A stretch of 64,000 nucleotides of DNA from Bacteroides_D sp963543925 (GCA_963543925.1 CAUUCP010000004.1:1-64000), one strand, 5' to 3'; shown: positions 54,209 to 63,122, counted from the stretch's first letter. Program-made: numbers and translations. The notes: a model not told the origin generated them from the sequence alone.

Positions 54209-54598
54209 TCATCCCCTTGTTACGTTAAGTGACTGTAGGTCTAGACAAAAGGATTTAACAAGGTAGTGTGCTCCCCTCCCTATTAACAAAAACGCCTTTT
54301 AAGGCGCAAAGAAGCGCAAAGAGAGGCAAGAGTAGTACCAAAATAGTCAATCATAAGAATTTGCGCTAAATAGCCCCTTTACGGGCTGTTTTAAGGGGAA
54401 GGTTTAGGCTCTTTAGATAACCAACCGTCCCAAACGGGTAGCCTCTTCACTCTTTTATCCCCCATAAACAGCAAAAATAAAGGCACGCCTACTGGACGTG
54501 CCCTAAGATTGAGAAGTGCTTTCGCACTACAGAGATACAACTTTTTATGCAAACAGTCTTAACAAAGGATTATTTCCTTATTCGTTTTGTTAAGAATA
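54209..54598. other. Gene-free convergent region between xseA and gcvT
   Basis: This 390-bp region holds a hairpin ACGCCTTTTAAGGCGC (54291-54306), a plus-strand hairpin AGCCC/GGGCT with TTTT (54372-54392) that may end xseA, and a minus-strand terminator for gcvT (54473-54502). No coding sequence is supported; there is no small ORF resembling xseB. Confidence 0.6.
54473..54502 (-). terminator. Terminator for the M49-gcvT unit
   Basis: GGCACG (54482-54487) pairs with CGTGCC (54497-54502), followed on the minus strand by TTTATTTTTG. It lies about 97 bases beyond the gcvT stop. Confidence 0.7.
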
Positions 54599-55705
54599 TT
54601 ACTGTTTATAGAACGGGAGCTTCACCACTTGCGCCTTGAGATTCTTGCCACGGACTTGGATGTAGATCTCCGTCCCTGTCTTGGAAAAATCTTTCGCTAC
54701 ATACCCCATGCCAATCGCTTTTTTGAGCGAGGGGGACATTGTCCCCGAGGTAACCTCACCTATCACCGTTCCCTGAGCGTCGACGATCGGATAGTGTTGG
54801 CGTGGTATCCCCTTGTCTATCATTTCAAATCCGACCAGCTTGGAGGTAGGGCCCTCGGCCTTTACCTTTTCGATTAATGGGCGTGCGACTAAGTTTTTCT
54901 TATTATCCGTGAGCTTAGTAATCCACCCCAATCCCGCTGCAATGGGGGAGGTGGTGTCATTGATGTCATGACCATAGAGACAGAACCCCATTTCGAGACG
55001 GAGCGTATCACGAGCCCCTAGTCCAGCAGGGCGAATCCCCTCTTCTTTTCCAGCCTCGATAAGCGCATTCCAGATCTTTACGATATCCTCGTTAGCACAA
55101 TAGATCTCGCATCCCCCTGCCCCAGTATAGCCTGTGATGGAGAGGATGACATTCTTCACCCCAGCCATCTCGACACACTTGAAAGTGTAGTACTTCATTT
55201 CCTCGACGGGTTCTGGGACAAGCTTCTGAACGATCTTCATAGCCAGAGGACCTTGCACTGCGACCTGCGACATCTTCTCTGAGTCGTTGATGAGGTCTAC
55301 ACCCGGTTTCATCCCCAGCGCTTCTGCGTGTTGGCACAGCCAAGCCCAGTCCTTGTCGAGGTTGGCAGCATTGACTACCAACAGGTACTCCTCTGCCCCG
55401 AAGCGATAGGTCAGGAAGTCATCGACGATCCCCCCCTCGTTATTTGGGAAGCAACAGTACTGCACCTGCCCGTCTACGAGCGCCTCTACGTCGTTAGACC
55501 CCACGCGCTGTAGGAGCTCTATCGCCTTGGGACCTTTCACCCAGATATCGCCCATATGCGATACGTCGAAAATCCCAGCTTGCTCTCTTACGGTTCTGTG
55601 TTCTTCGTTAATCCCGACGTACTCGATCGGCATCAGGTATCCTGCAAACTCTTGCATTTTAGCGCCCAGAGCTTCGTGTATGGCGCAAAGTGGTGTTTTT
55701 TTCAT
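54599..55705 (-). CDS. gcvT: Glycine cleavage system T protein (aminomethyltransferase)
   Basis: The 368-residue enzyme transfers the methylene group from the H-protein lipoyl arm to tetrahydrofolate and releases ammonia. It starts MKKTPLCAIHEALGAKMQEF, with REQAGIFDVSHMGDIWVKGP, LSITGYTGAGGCEIYCANED and RDTLRLEMGFCLYGHDIND, all characteristic. The ATG at 55705 is supported by the family N-terminus; the longer frame is not. It lies 34 bp after the M49 peptidase on the same strand. GcvP and GcvH are not in the window. Confidence 0.97.
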   Translation of the reverse strand: MKKTPLCAIHEALGAKMQEFAGYLMPIEYVGINEEHRTVREQAGIFDVSHMGDIWVKGPKAIELLQRVGSNDVEALVDGQVQYCCFPNNEGGIVDDFLTYRFGAEEYLLVVNAANLDKDWAWLCQHAEALGMKPGVDLINDSEKMSQVAVQGPLAMKIVQKLVPEPVEEMKYYTFKCVEMAGVKNVILSITGYTGAGGCEIYCANEDIVKIWNALIEAGKEEGIRPAGLGARDTLRLEMGFCLYGHDINDTTSPIAAGLGWITKLTDNKKNLVARPLIEKVKAEGPTSKLVGFEMIDKGIPRQHYPIVDAQGTVIGEVTSGTMSPSLKKAIGMGYVAKDFSKTGTEIYIQVRGKNLKAQVVKLPFYKQ

Positions 55706-55739
55706 TGAGATAGCTCCTATTGTGCTTTTAAGGCTCTTT

Positions 55740-57794
55740 CTAGTTATGTAATGGAAGGAAGGCGTACTTTTTGCCATACTCCATCATTTGCCCGGCGTAA
55801 TCGGTCGTATAACGCAATTTCACGTCCACAATCTGATCGCCTTCCATGACGGGTTCCAAGATGGGGTTGACAAAACCGCCGTAGGGTGCAAGATTGAGCT
55901 TTACGTAACGTTTGAGGACTTCGGAGTGGAGGTCTTTATCGACCTTGACAGCATAGCGCTCTACGAGGGCTCGTCCCGCTTCGAAATCCCCAGTACTCTT
56001 GATGCGTTGTACCTCGCGCAGGAGTTGTCCAAAGAGGTTACGCAGTGCGTCGTAGTCATTGATTTGGACGTAACGCTTCCCCTCGCGGCTCTTCCACTCA
56101 ATCACGTTGTTTTGTTGTCCGTGTTCAAAACACCAGTTCGCAATGAGGGCACGGTTGCGCATGTGGGCTTCTTCGATCTGTTCACCAGGCTTGATGCGAG
56201 TAAGTTGGGTAATCAGTCCGTTGCGGATGTAAGCATCGTACTCTGCCTCGGAGTACTCACCCTCGGGGAGGATACCGAGTTCCACCATCTTGGGATCGCG
56301 GATGTAGTAGAGCCCGAAGAGATCGGCACGCGCTTCTTCGAGAGTCGCGGAGTAGTTCTTGAGCTCGTCGCCCGTCACGCCAGCCGCGAGCTTTCCACTC
56401 CCGTGTCCCAGACACTCGTGGAGGTCGGTATGGAGATTGGAACTCAAGCCGCCGAACTTGCGGGCACGAGCTATCTCCTCTGGGCTATTAGCGAACTCGT
56501 CGAGGAAACCGTTGCCTTGAGAGACTTTGTCATAGGCGTTGGTAATATTCTCTATGGTCACACTCTTTGAGCCGTGCTCGGCACGTATCCAGTTGGCATT
56601 GGGAAGGTTAATCCCGATCGGGGTGGAGGGGTAGCAGTCGCCGCCGAGCATGACGGCGTTGATCACCTTGGCAGTAATTCCGCGCACCTCTTTCCGTTTG
56701 AAAGACTCGTCTATCGGAGAATTTTCTTCGAACCAAGAAGCATTAGCCGAGAGAATCTCGGTACGACGTGTGGCAGCAATATCCTTGAAGTTGACCAACC
56801 CCTCCCAACTACACTTGCGTCCGAGGGGGTCGCCATAGTCTTCGATAAATCCATTGACGAAGTCGACTCTGGCGGCGGTATCCTTTACCCACTGGAGGCA
56901 ATAGTCATTGAAGTCGTGCAAGTCCCCAGACTTGTAATAGCGGATCAGATTGCGTATGGTGGCTATCTGCGCGTCATTCTCGGCAACGGTTTCTGCTTTT
57001 TCGAGCCAGTAGATAATCTTCTCTATAGCCGCGGAGTACATCCCGTCGAGCTTCCAAGTGCGCTCTTGTATCTTACCGTCTATTTTGCACAGTTGGGAGT
57101 TCATACCATATGCGAGTCGTTCGTTGCCGACGCTAGCAGCCATTTTTTCGTAGAACTCCTGCGCCTCGTCTTGGGTCACCCCCGAGTAGAAATTTGTCGA
57201 CGAGGTACGGATCAGGTCTGCTGTGGGATCCTCCTTATCCTTATTCACTCGTTTAGCAGCGATGGTGGGGTCAAAGAGGATGGGGCGGATGAAGTTCATG
57301 AGCGCGTAGGAGTCTCGATACTCTTCGGGGAAGAGCTCGGCAGGCGTCCCCTTGATCAGGTCGCTAAGGTAGGAGATCGGGAACTCGGGGATAATCTTCG
57401 TCTCACCGTAGTGGTGGTGGATTCCATTGGAGAACCAGACGCGCTTGAGGTAGACCATAAAAGCGTCCCAGTGCTCTCCGTCACGCTCGCCCTTGTAACC
57501 CTCGTAGATCGCTTCGAGAATGTGCCTTACCGCAAGGTTGTACTCGTAGTTCTGATCCCAGAGGATATCTCGTCCTGCGAGGGTGGCCTGACTCAGGAAG
57601 TAACAGAGCTCTTTCTGTTGAAGCGAAAGGGAGTCCCAGTCTGGGACTTCGTAGCGCATGATGTAGATATCGGCAAACTGGTCGACCTTCCAGGGAAGGT
57701 TCTCGGTCTTTACGACCGTGTTCTGTTTGAACTCCTGACATCCCAAGGCGAGTGCTGCCATTCCTACCACTCCCATAAAAATAGTTTTTCGCAT
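55740..57794 (-). CDS. M49-family (dipeptidyl peptidase III-like) metallopeptidase
   Basis: The 684-residue zinc peptidase carries the M49 zinc motif HECLGHGSGK (HExxGH, His459) and the second ligand site TLEEARADLFGLYY. The signal MRKTIFMGVVGMAALALGCQ indicates a lipoprotein (Cys19). DPP III enzymes release dipeptides from short peptides. Bacteroidota members are often misannotated as dihydrofolate reductase; nothing here supports that. The ATG at 57794 is decided by a -7 box 17 bases upstream and by the signal peptide. It is co-directional with gcvT, 34 bp away. Confidence 0.94.
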   Translation of the reverse strand: MRKTIFMGVVGMAALALGCQEFKQNTVVKTENLPWKVDQFADIYIMRYEVPDWDSLSLQQKELCYFLSQATLAGRDILWDQNYEYNLAVRHILEAIYEGYKGERDGEHWDAFMVYLKRVWFSNGIHHHYGETKIIPEFPISYLSDLIKGTPAELFPEEYRDSYALMNFIRPILFDPTIAAKRVNKDKEDPTADLIRTSSTNFYSGVTQDEAQEFYEKMAASVGNERLAYGMNSQLCKIDGKIQERTWKLDGMYSAAIEKIIYWLEKAETVAENDAQIATIRNLIRYYKSGDLHDFNDYCLQWVKDTAARVDFVNGFIEDYGDPLGRKCSWEGLVNFKDIAATRRTEILSANASWFEENSPIDESFKRKEVRGITAKVINAVMLGGDCYPSTPIGINLPNANWIRAEHGSKSVTIENITNAYDKVSQGNGFLDEFANSPEEIARARKFGGLSSNLHTDLHECLGHGSGKLAAGVTGDELKNYSATLEEARADLFGLYYIRDPKMVELGILPEGEYSEAEYDAYIRNGLITQLTRIKPGEQIEEAHMRNRALIANWCFEHGQQNNVIEWKSREGKRYVQINDYDALRNLFGQLLREVQRIKSTGDFEAGRALVERYAVKVDKDLHSEVLKRYVKLNLAPYGGFVNPILEPVMEGDQIVDVKLRYTTDYAGQMMEYGKKYAFLPLHN

Positions 57795-57811
57795 AGTGCA
57801 CGTAGTTGATT

Positions 57812-57819
57812 CAAAGGTA
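57812..57819 (-). promoter_or_regulatory. -7 box for the M49 peptidase
   Basis: TACCTTTG on the minus strand (plus CAAAGGTA) lies 17 bases before the ATG at 57794, within the 53-bp gap after the upstream gene. Confidence 0.55.
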
Positions 57820-57847
57820 AAGGTAATAAGAAAAGCAAGGGTTGGGA

Positions 57848-59872
57848 TTACTCGCAACCATTTTGAGCACGGCAATCCTTAACAATGATCTTTATCATTT
57901 CATCAATAGAGTAGTTATACCCAAACTCTAGGATAGAGCTCCTATATTTTCCACTACCATCTGTGTATATTTCCTCGCTATCCCCATTTTTCAGATATAC
58001 TATAGCACCACTCTCTATATATTTCACAGAGAGAAAATTGCAGCCGTCACAATCTTTACGCTTCTTCAATTCCCGTTCTTGTTCTCTTTCTCTCTCTCTT
58101 TCTTGTTCTCTTTCTCTCTCTTCCTTTCGTCCTTTTTCTCTCTGTTCTCTTTCTTGTTCGTCTTGTTGCTGCCGTTGTTGCCACTCTCTCTCTTCTCTAC
58201 GACGTTGTTCTTCTGCTTCTCTACGACGTCGCATTTCTGCTTCATACTCCTTTTTATACCTAGCCTCATCCCGTTGCCCTTGTTCTGACAATCTATTGGC
58301 TTTCACTTCGAAGTCTGCTTTTTGATCGCTTGTGAGGAAGTTAGGAAAATCTGTATCCATACTACGAAAGTACGTGGCAAGTTCCAATAACGAGCCTTCT
58401 GGGCGAAATTCCTTATACCCATATGTAATAGAAAAATCTATGTGGTTATAGACTTTCAACAAGGTGTTGTAAGCTTCCTGGGGAAGGGCGCCCCTCCTCT
58501 TCTCAATCTCCTCTCGTTCTTCGGGTGTGGCAGAATTTTCAAAATCTGAAAGGAATTGCTCATCATATTTTTTCTGCTCCAATATCCAATAATATAGCTT
58601 TGCACCTTCTACTACTGCGTAGTGCTCATGTCCCTTATATAGTTCTTTCAGAGAGACGAAGGCGCGATGCCGTATCCTGTCACATACTTGCTTTGTCCAT
58701 TGGGGGTATGCTCCAGGATAACGTTCTAAGAACTTGTCGTAGAAATTCTTCATAAGATTATGGAAACCTACGAAGAAAACCGCTTTAGAGCGCTTGTCTA
58801 GGATAATGCTATCCACCGAACGGACATGATGCTTTGGGTCGTATTTTCCTTCGAAGTCAAGGATTTTCAAATTACGGATATAGTACGGCGATTTTTCCCC
58901 TTGCAACCAATTGCGAGAAATGGTGACCACGCTAGAATAGATTAGTAGCGTAGTGTCTTTCCTGTAGATGGCGTCGTAGAGTTGTTCTCGGATGCGCTCG
59001 CTCCTGTCGTCTAGCTTTTGGGATGATGTCAGGAGCTCTTTGATACGCGCAAAGACCTCTTTATCCTCCAACTCCTTTTCCTCCCTATGCCAAAGCTCTT
59101 CCAACTCTCGGTTCCACACATGGACATACTCTTTGCACGTATAGCAACGAGAATAGTTCCAAGAATGCGCATTCCCTCCCCAATACTGGTAATAGGTTAT
59201 CAAATCTTCCAATGTGCCCGAGAGGGCTTTTTGTCTCTCTGCTGCTTTTATCTCACGTGCCACGGAGTCGATACTTGGGAATCGGAGCGCGTTCTTTGAG
59301 TTCATCAGCAGCCCTTCCTCCATACTATGTTCTTTGACGACATGCATAAAGGGCTTGACCGCATGGATATTCTCCTCGCAGAGATCCTCGAGGTAATACC
59401 TAGCTACCAATTTATTGGGGTGCGGAGTCTCCTCCAGCGTAACGATATCGTCTATTGTTTCAAAGGCCTTCTCCCGCTCCACTCGGAAATGATAATTTAC
59501 CCCCTCCTTTTTTGCAACTATCTGGTATCCTCCTCGTTGCAGAGAGTCACGAAAGCGTTGTAGCGCCTCTCGCCTATACACCTTATTCACCACCTCGAAG
59601 TTCGGACAATAAATGATTCCCTCTCCCCATAAGAGCATCATCCGATATCCTGGACGATGCCAAACAAGATCGGGATATTTTTCTCTCATAATCTCTTCCA
59701 AGCGTTCTATCTCTTGGTCATAGATCAATCCATGCACTCGGTAATCGAGATGAGCCTCGTTGTCGCGCAGAATCTTCTCTTCATGTGCACGAATCTGTTT
59801 CCAAAAGAGCTGTGCCGAAGCGGTAGAAAGCCCAAAGAATAGAACGAACGCAAACAATACAAGACTTTTCAT
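57848..59872 (-). CDS. Large exported protein with Arg/Glu-rich coiled coil, unknown function
   Basis: The 674-residue product has a signal peptide (MKSLVLFAFVLFFGLSTASA, then QLFWKQ). The body is charged and largely helical, with a possible metal-binding or disulphide pair in SRCYTCKEY. Near residues 555-630 lies a low-complexity Arg/Glu/Gln stretch (REREQEREREREQEREL type), encoded by a pyrimidine-rich plus strand at about 58075-58220. A small Cys-containing C-terminal domain follows (KDCDGCNFLSVKYIESGAIV ... DCRAQNGCE). No known family is recognised. The ATG at 59872 is chosen because it begins the signal peptide. It has no T9SS sorting domain, so a periplasmic or outer-membrane location is likely. 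Confidence 0.75.
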   Translation of the reverse strand: MKSLVLFAFVLFFGLSTASAQLFWKQIRAHEEKILRDNEAHLDYRVHGLIYDQEIERLEEIMREKYPDLVWHRPGYRMMLLWGEGIIYCPNFEVVNKVYRREALQRFRDSLQRGGYQIVAKKEGVNYHFRVEREKAFETIDDIVTLEETPHPNKLVARYYLEDLCEENIHAVKPFMHVVKEHSMEEGLLMNSKNALRFPSIDSVAREIKAAERQKALSGTLEDLITYYQYWGGNAHSWNYSRCYTCKEYVHVWNRELEELWHREEKELEDKEVFARIKELLTSSQKLDDRSERIREQLYDAIYRKDTTLLIYSSVVTISRNWLQGEKSPYYIRNLKILDFEGKYDPKHHVRSVDSIILDKRSKAVFFVGFHNLMKNFYDKFLERYPGAYPQWTKQVCDRIRHRAFVSLKELYKGHEHYAVVEGAKLYYWILEQKKYDEQFLSDFENSATPEEREEIEKRRGALPQEAYNTLLKVYNHIDFSITYGYKEFRPEGSLLELATYFRSMDTDFPNFLTSDQKADFEVKANRLSEQGQRDEARYKKEYEAEMRRRREAEEQRRREEREWQQRQQQDEQEREQREKGRKEEREREQEREREREQERELKKRKDCDGCNFLSVKYIESGAIVYLKNGDSEEIYTDGSGKYRSSILEFGYNYSIDEMIKIIVKDCRAQNGCE

Positions 59873-59882
59873 AGCGACGGAC

Positions 59883-60236
59883 TTAGAATATAACACGTTT
59901 GATCCCTAACGAGGCATTGATGAAATAGGGTGCTTTCGTAAGGGGAATGCACCCTTCCAAGTAAATCCCTATGTGATGGGTGAAAAAGAACTCCAGACGG
60001 AATCAGGACTCCACACACTCGTTTTTTGAGGTACGCTAGGAAAATCTAACGGAAACCACCCCGTAGGATCGCCGAACGGTAAAAGAAAGTAGGTATACTT
60101 CACCCCCACAGCACATTTGAAACGACGACGATGATAGAGGTAGTAAAAAAGCGACACATCCGCGTTTCTTAGTGAATTGCCATTGGAGACGGTATCCAGC
60201 CACCCCTCTGGGTGGATAAAGTGTCTCTGAAAGGAT
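59883..60236 (-). pseudogene. 3' remnant of an outer-membrane beta-barrel protein gene
   Basis: On the minus strand, frame one reads SLFYYLYHRRRFKCAVGVKY and TYFLLPFGDPTGWF, then a frameshift near 60000 leads to EFFFTHHIGIYLEGCIPLTK and APYFINASLGIKRVIF before TAA (59883-59885). Alternating strands and the terminal aromatic residue are what the C-terminus of a small porin-like barrel looks like. The upstream end stops exactly where repeat copy D begins (60237), and there is no start codon or signal peptide, so the gene appears truncated by the element and decayed. Family not identified. Confidence 0.6.
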
Positions 60237-60592
60237 ACTGTCCTAAAAAAGTGTGTAAGCATCACTGCAACGGGGAAGAAAAACGGGGAAATGCAGCTTT
60301 ATACTTTCCTTAATTCCTTATCCCCAAACAAGGCATGTTCGGAGTACACCAACGCTACACGTACGCTATACGTACGCTACACGTACTCTACAAGCGGAGA
60401 ATTAGGTAAAATTACTTACTCCAAAATAGCCTATACTCTATACGTATTTCTTTATTCCGTTACTCCATTATTTATCTTATCGTATAAAAATAGAGCTTTA
60501 GGACTTCATAAAGTGGTAGTGTGTAATGGAGGTATAAAGAGCAGGCGGTAGGCGAAGAAATAGGCAAATGCTTACCCCCCTTTACGGACAGT
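60237..60592 (-). mobile_element. Dispersed ~355-bp MITE-like repeat, copy D
   Basis: This copy is in the same orientation as copy C. It runs from ACTGTCCTAAAAAAGTGTGT to CCTTTACGGACAGT; the two ends are imperfect inverted repeats (ACTGTCC at both). It contains CCTTATCCCCAAACAAGGCA, the 11-bp units (60341-60392) and TATACTCTATACGTATTTCT. It abuts the outer-membrane gene remnant. The 32 bases beyond it to yidD hold nothing else. Confidence 0.87.
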
Positions 60593-60624
60593 ACGCACTA
60601 CCATTCGCTTTACAGAGACGCCCC

Positions 60625-60888
60625 TTACGGGACAGGATCTTCGCCGTGTCCGCCCCACGGATTACACCTCAACAAGCGCCAAACACAGAGCGCCAGACCA
60701 TAGAGGGGACCGTGCTTCCGAATTGCCTCGACGCAGTAAACAGAACACGAGGGGGTAAACCGACATGACGGGGGGAGCAGTGGAGAGATAAACCACTGAT
60801 AGAGGCGAATGGGGAAAATAAGCAAGAAGACCGCACCACGACGCACATAGGAGAAGAAGCGGCGAAACGGCGTGTCGGTTCTGGGCAT
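60625..60888 (-). CDS. yidD: Membrane protein insertion efficiency factor YidD
   Basis: The 87-residue protein contains the YidD motif: IFPIRLYQWFISPLLPPSCR, then FTPSCSVYCVEAIRKHGPLY and RLLRCNPWGGHGEDPVP. It assists membrane protein insertion with YidC. It lies just after rnpA, the standard position. The ATG at 60888 is preferred to a TTG at 60897. It is the last gene of the DUF4271-hemD-rnpA-yidD unit. Confidence 0.95.
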   Translation of the reverse strand: MPRTDTPFRRFFSYVRRGAVFLLIFPIRLYQWFISPLLPPSCRFTPSCSVYCVEAIRKHGPLYGLALCVWRLLRCNPWGGHGEDPVP

Positions 60889-60906
60889 TCTCTTCAATGT
60901 TGCATA

Positions 60907-61395
60907 CTACAACGAGGGGCTATCCACGTCTTTGCGATATAGTCCCTTTTGGGCACGCTTTTCTACCAAGAGAGCGACCTGTTGGAGCAGGCGTCCCACG
61001 GAAGCGTGCAAGCGTGCATAATCGACCTTCTCGTTCGAGATTAAGAGGAAGGACATATGCACCATCACCTGGTTTTGCTGTGCTATCGCACGGAGCGCCC
61101 CCACCTGTAAACGAAAAGCAGCGCGGAGTCGGCGTTTATTGAGATTCCGATCCACGGCATGTTTGAACAAGCGTTTGGGGACGATGGGCATCATTGCCAC
61201 GCCACCACCCTCAGAAACCGTAAAGACCCGATAGGTAAGACGATAGGGAAAGACAAAGAGACGCTCCCCTTCTCTAAAGAGCGTTTCTATCTCTCGTTTG
61301 AGGTGTAGCCTCTCGTGACGAGGAAATGAAAAAGAAGCGACGGAGGATACACCACCGTCGCTCGAAGGGTTCTTTTGCTGCTCAGTAGGGAGCAT
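60907..61395 (-). CDS. rnpA: Ribonuclease P protein component
   Basis: This 162-residue basic protein carries the RnpA core AVDRNLNKRRLRAAFRLQ (an RNR-type motif) and starts its domain at RHERLHLKREIETLFREGER. It is the protein cofactor of RNase P in tRNA maturation. It has a longer N-terminus (about 25 residues) and C-terminal tail than the minimal family. It lies between hemD and yidD. Confidence 0.95.
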   Translation of the reverse strand: MLPTEQQKNPSSDGGVSSVASFSFPRHERLHLKREIETLFREGERLFVFPYRLTYRVFTVSEGGGVAMMPIVPKRLFKHAVDRNLNKRRLRAAFRLQVGALRAIAQQNQVMVHMSFLLISNEKVDYARLHASVGRLLQQVALLVEKRAQKGLYRKDVDSPSL

Positions 61396-61417
61396 GGGTT
61401 GTATGATAAGAGGGGGG

Positions 61418-62197
61418 TTATTCAGGGTGATTACGCTCGGTCAGGAAGAGATCCAGCGCCTCGGTCATGCTCTTACAAGTAGCCGTAGGGGCAGGCACGT
61501 TGAGCACGAGTCCGCTCGTCTTTACAGCTCGGTGCGTATTCTTACCAAATGCTGCAATACAGATACTCCCCTGTTGGAAATCTGGGAAGTTCTCCTTGAG
61601 CGACTTCACCCCCTGTGGCGAGTAAAAGACTAGCATATCGAACGAATTAATGTCGAGATGGGACAAGTCTGTCGACACCGTGCGATAGAGTATGGTCTTG
61701 GAAAACTTAAGCCCCGCCTTTTTCAGCTCACGTGCGACCTCTGGGGTAGCAACGTCGGAGAGGGGGAGGAGGAACTTCTCCTCCTTGTAACGCTCCATCT
61801 GTTTGATGAGAGACTCGAGGGTGCCGTCCTCTGAGAAGAAGATCTTACGCTTGCGGTAAGTGATGAAATTCTGGAGATAGTCAGCCACCGCCTTGGAGAT
61901 ACAGAAATAGCGGAGCTCGTCTGGGACGTTGAAGCGAACCTCCTTGGCTATCCTAAAATAGTGCTCGACAGCCTTCCGTCCTGTAAAGATCACAGCGGGG
62001 AACTTCGTAAGATCAATTCGCTGTTTTCGGAAATCATTTGCCGAGACGTCCTCTACGTGGATAAATGGCTGGAAAACCAGTTCTACACCGACCTTCTTGG
62101 CTAGGAGTTCAAATGCAGAGTTCGCGATCGGAGGTTTGGGTTGAGAGACTAGGATTCGGTTGATACGGAGTTCGGGGCTTGTAGTCGTTTTCACCAT
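61418..62197 (-). CDS. hemD: Uroporphyrinogen-III synthase
   Basis: The 259-residue protein cyclises hydroxymethylbilane in tetrapyrrole synthesis. HemD-type features are PAVIFTGRKAVEHYFRIAKE, FFSEDGTLESLIKQM and LVFYSPQGVKSLKENFPDF, then AAFGKNTHRAVKTSGL. Sequence conservation in this family is low, but the linkage DUF4271-hemD-rnpA-yidD is standard in Bacteroidota. No other haem gene is in the window. Confidence 0.9.
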   Translation of the reverse strand: MVKTTTSPELRINRILVSQPKPPIANSAFELLAKKVGVELVFQPFIHVEDVSANDFRKQRIDLTKFPAVIFTGRKAVEHYFRIAKEVRFNVPDELRYFCISKAVADYLQNFITYRKRKIFFSEDGTLESLIKQMERYKEEKFLLPLSDVATPEVARELKKAGLKFSKTILYRTVSTDLSHLDINSFDMLVFYSPQGVKSLKENFPDFQQGSICIAAFGKNTHRAVKTSGLVLNVPAPTATCKSMTEALDLFLTERNHPE

Positions 62198-62225
62198 GAC
62201 ACGCCTAAAAAAGAAGGATTCGCAC

Positions 62226-63086
62226 TTATGAGGTCCACCACCGGAAAATCGCCAGAATAGGCGCTATTTCCAGCACGCAAAGGTACAAAAAGTAGTAGAA
62301 CAGGTTATAGTGACAGTAAACAAACGTTAAGAGTACCCGTACCCATGCATACAGGGTCGTCACGGCATAAAGCCCCAGACCTACATACGAAAAGAACTGA
62401 GCGAGTGGCGAAGAGGCAAACAATGCCCAGTAGGCGACAAACAAATAGAGCGGCCACAAGAGACGATGCACATAGGCATATTGCCGCCAAAGATTAACCC
62501 CTGCCAAGGGTTGTACAATGAGATGTGAGGCCGCGTAGAGGAGACCAAAACGATAGGCATAGTAGGCAACAAAGAGCGCAAAGAAAGCGGGAAAAGCCCA
62601 CGGAGAAGAAGCCACCTCAGGGAAAAAGCTCCTAATACCCGCGAAAAGAATCGCACCAAGGGAGAGAAGGACCACGGCATCCGTCAGGACGTGAAACTGT
62701 AATAGATGAGGACCTTCCACCTCCCGAAGACGGAACACCGAACGGGGGTGAAAAAGCACCTTGATATAATCCTTGTAATACCTCGTAAAATACAACCGAA
62801 GCACTATCGCCAACAGCGTAGCTACCACAAGAAAGAGAAAAAGCACCCCATGTACCCACTGGGTAGGAAATGGCGACGGCGGGGGCGGCAAGGGGAGATA
62901 CTGTTTTTCTGCCCATGTACGGGCAGGGGGTGGTGGTGAAAAAGGTTCACGTGGAAATGACGCGACACCCCCCCCCGACGAATCTGACCGATACACGAGC
63001 CAAGCGTGCACGGAGTCAAGCGCCACACTCGGGAATGGATGCAAGCGTGGAGGTGCAGATAGCAAAAGCGAATCTTCGGCAACCAT
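62226..63086 (-). CDS. DUF4271 polytopic membrane protein
   Basis: This 286-residue protein has a Pro-rich N-terminal region (PLPPPPSPFP) followed by about seven membrane helices from residue 80, typical of DUF4271. Its function is unknown. A run of nine Cs on the plus strand (62968-62976) encodes Gly-Gly-Gly near residue 38. The ATG at 63086 lies 8 bases after a -7 box; open frame further upstream overlaps that promoter and is not used. It starts the operon leading to hemD, rnpA and yidD, divergent from aroB. Confidence 0.88.
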   Translation of the reverse strand: MVAEDSLLLSAPPRLHPFPSVALDSVHAWLVYRSDSSGGGVASFPREPFSPPPPARTWAEKQYLPLPPPPSPFPTQWVHGVLFLFLVVATLLAIVLRLYFTRYYKDYIKVLFHPRSVFRLREVEGPHLLQFHVLTDAVVLLSLGAILFAGIRSFFPEVASSPWAFPAFFALFVAYYAYRFGLLYAASHLIVQPLAGVNLWRQYAYVHRLLWPLYLFVAYWALFASSPLAQFFSYVGLGLYAVTTLYAWVRVLLTFVYCHYNLFYYFLYLCVLEIAPILAIFRWWTS

Positions 63087-63094
63087 GGCGGCAG

Positions 63095-63102
63095 CAAAGG
63101 TA
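63095..63102 (-). promoter_or_regulatory. -7 box for the DUF4271-hemD-rnpA-yidD unit
   Basis: TACCTTTG on the minus strand (plus CAAAGGTA) lies 8 bases before the ATG at 63086, again implying a very short leader. Confidence 0.55.
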
Positions 63103-63122
63103 GCAATTGGCTGGGCAAATAG

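Noticed and set aside
55740..57794. Dihydrofolate reductase
   Set aside because: This label is common for Bacteroidota M49 proteins, but the sequence carries the HExxGH zinc motif and no DHFR features.
56574..57809. 411-codon plus-strand ORF antisense to the M49 peptidase
   Set aside because: The minus strand encodes the conserved HECLGH peptidase; the antisense frame is open only because of codon bias.
60291..60768. Plus-strand ORFs (86 and 66 codons) within and beside repeat copy D
   Set aside because: They lie in element sequence or antisense to yidD and are not kept in the other copies.
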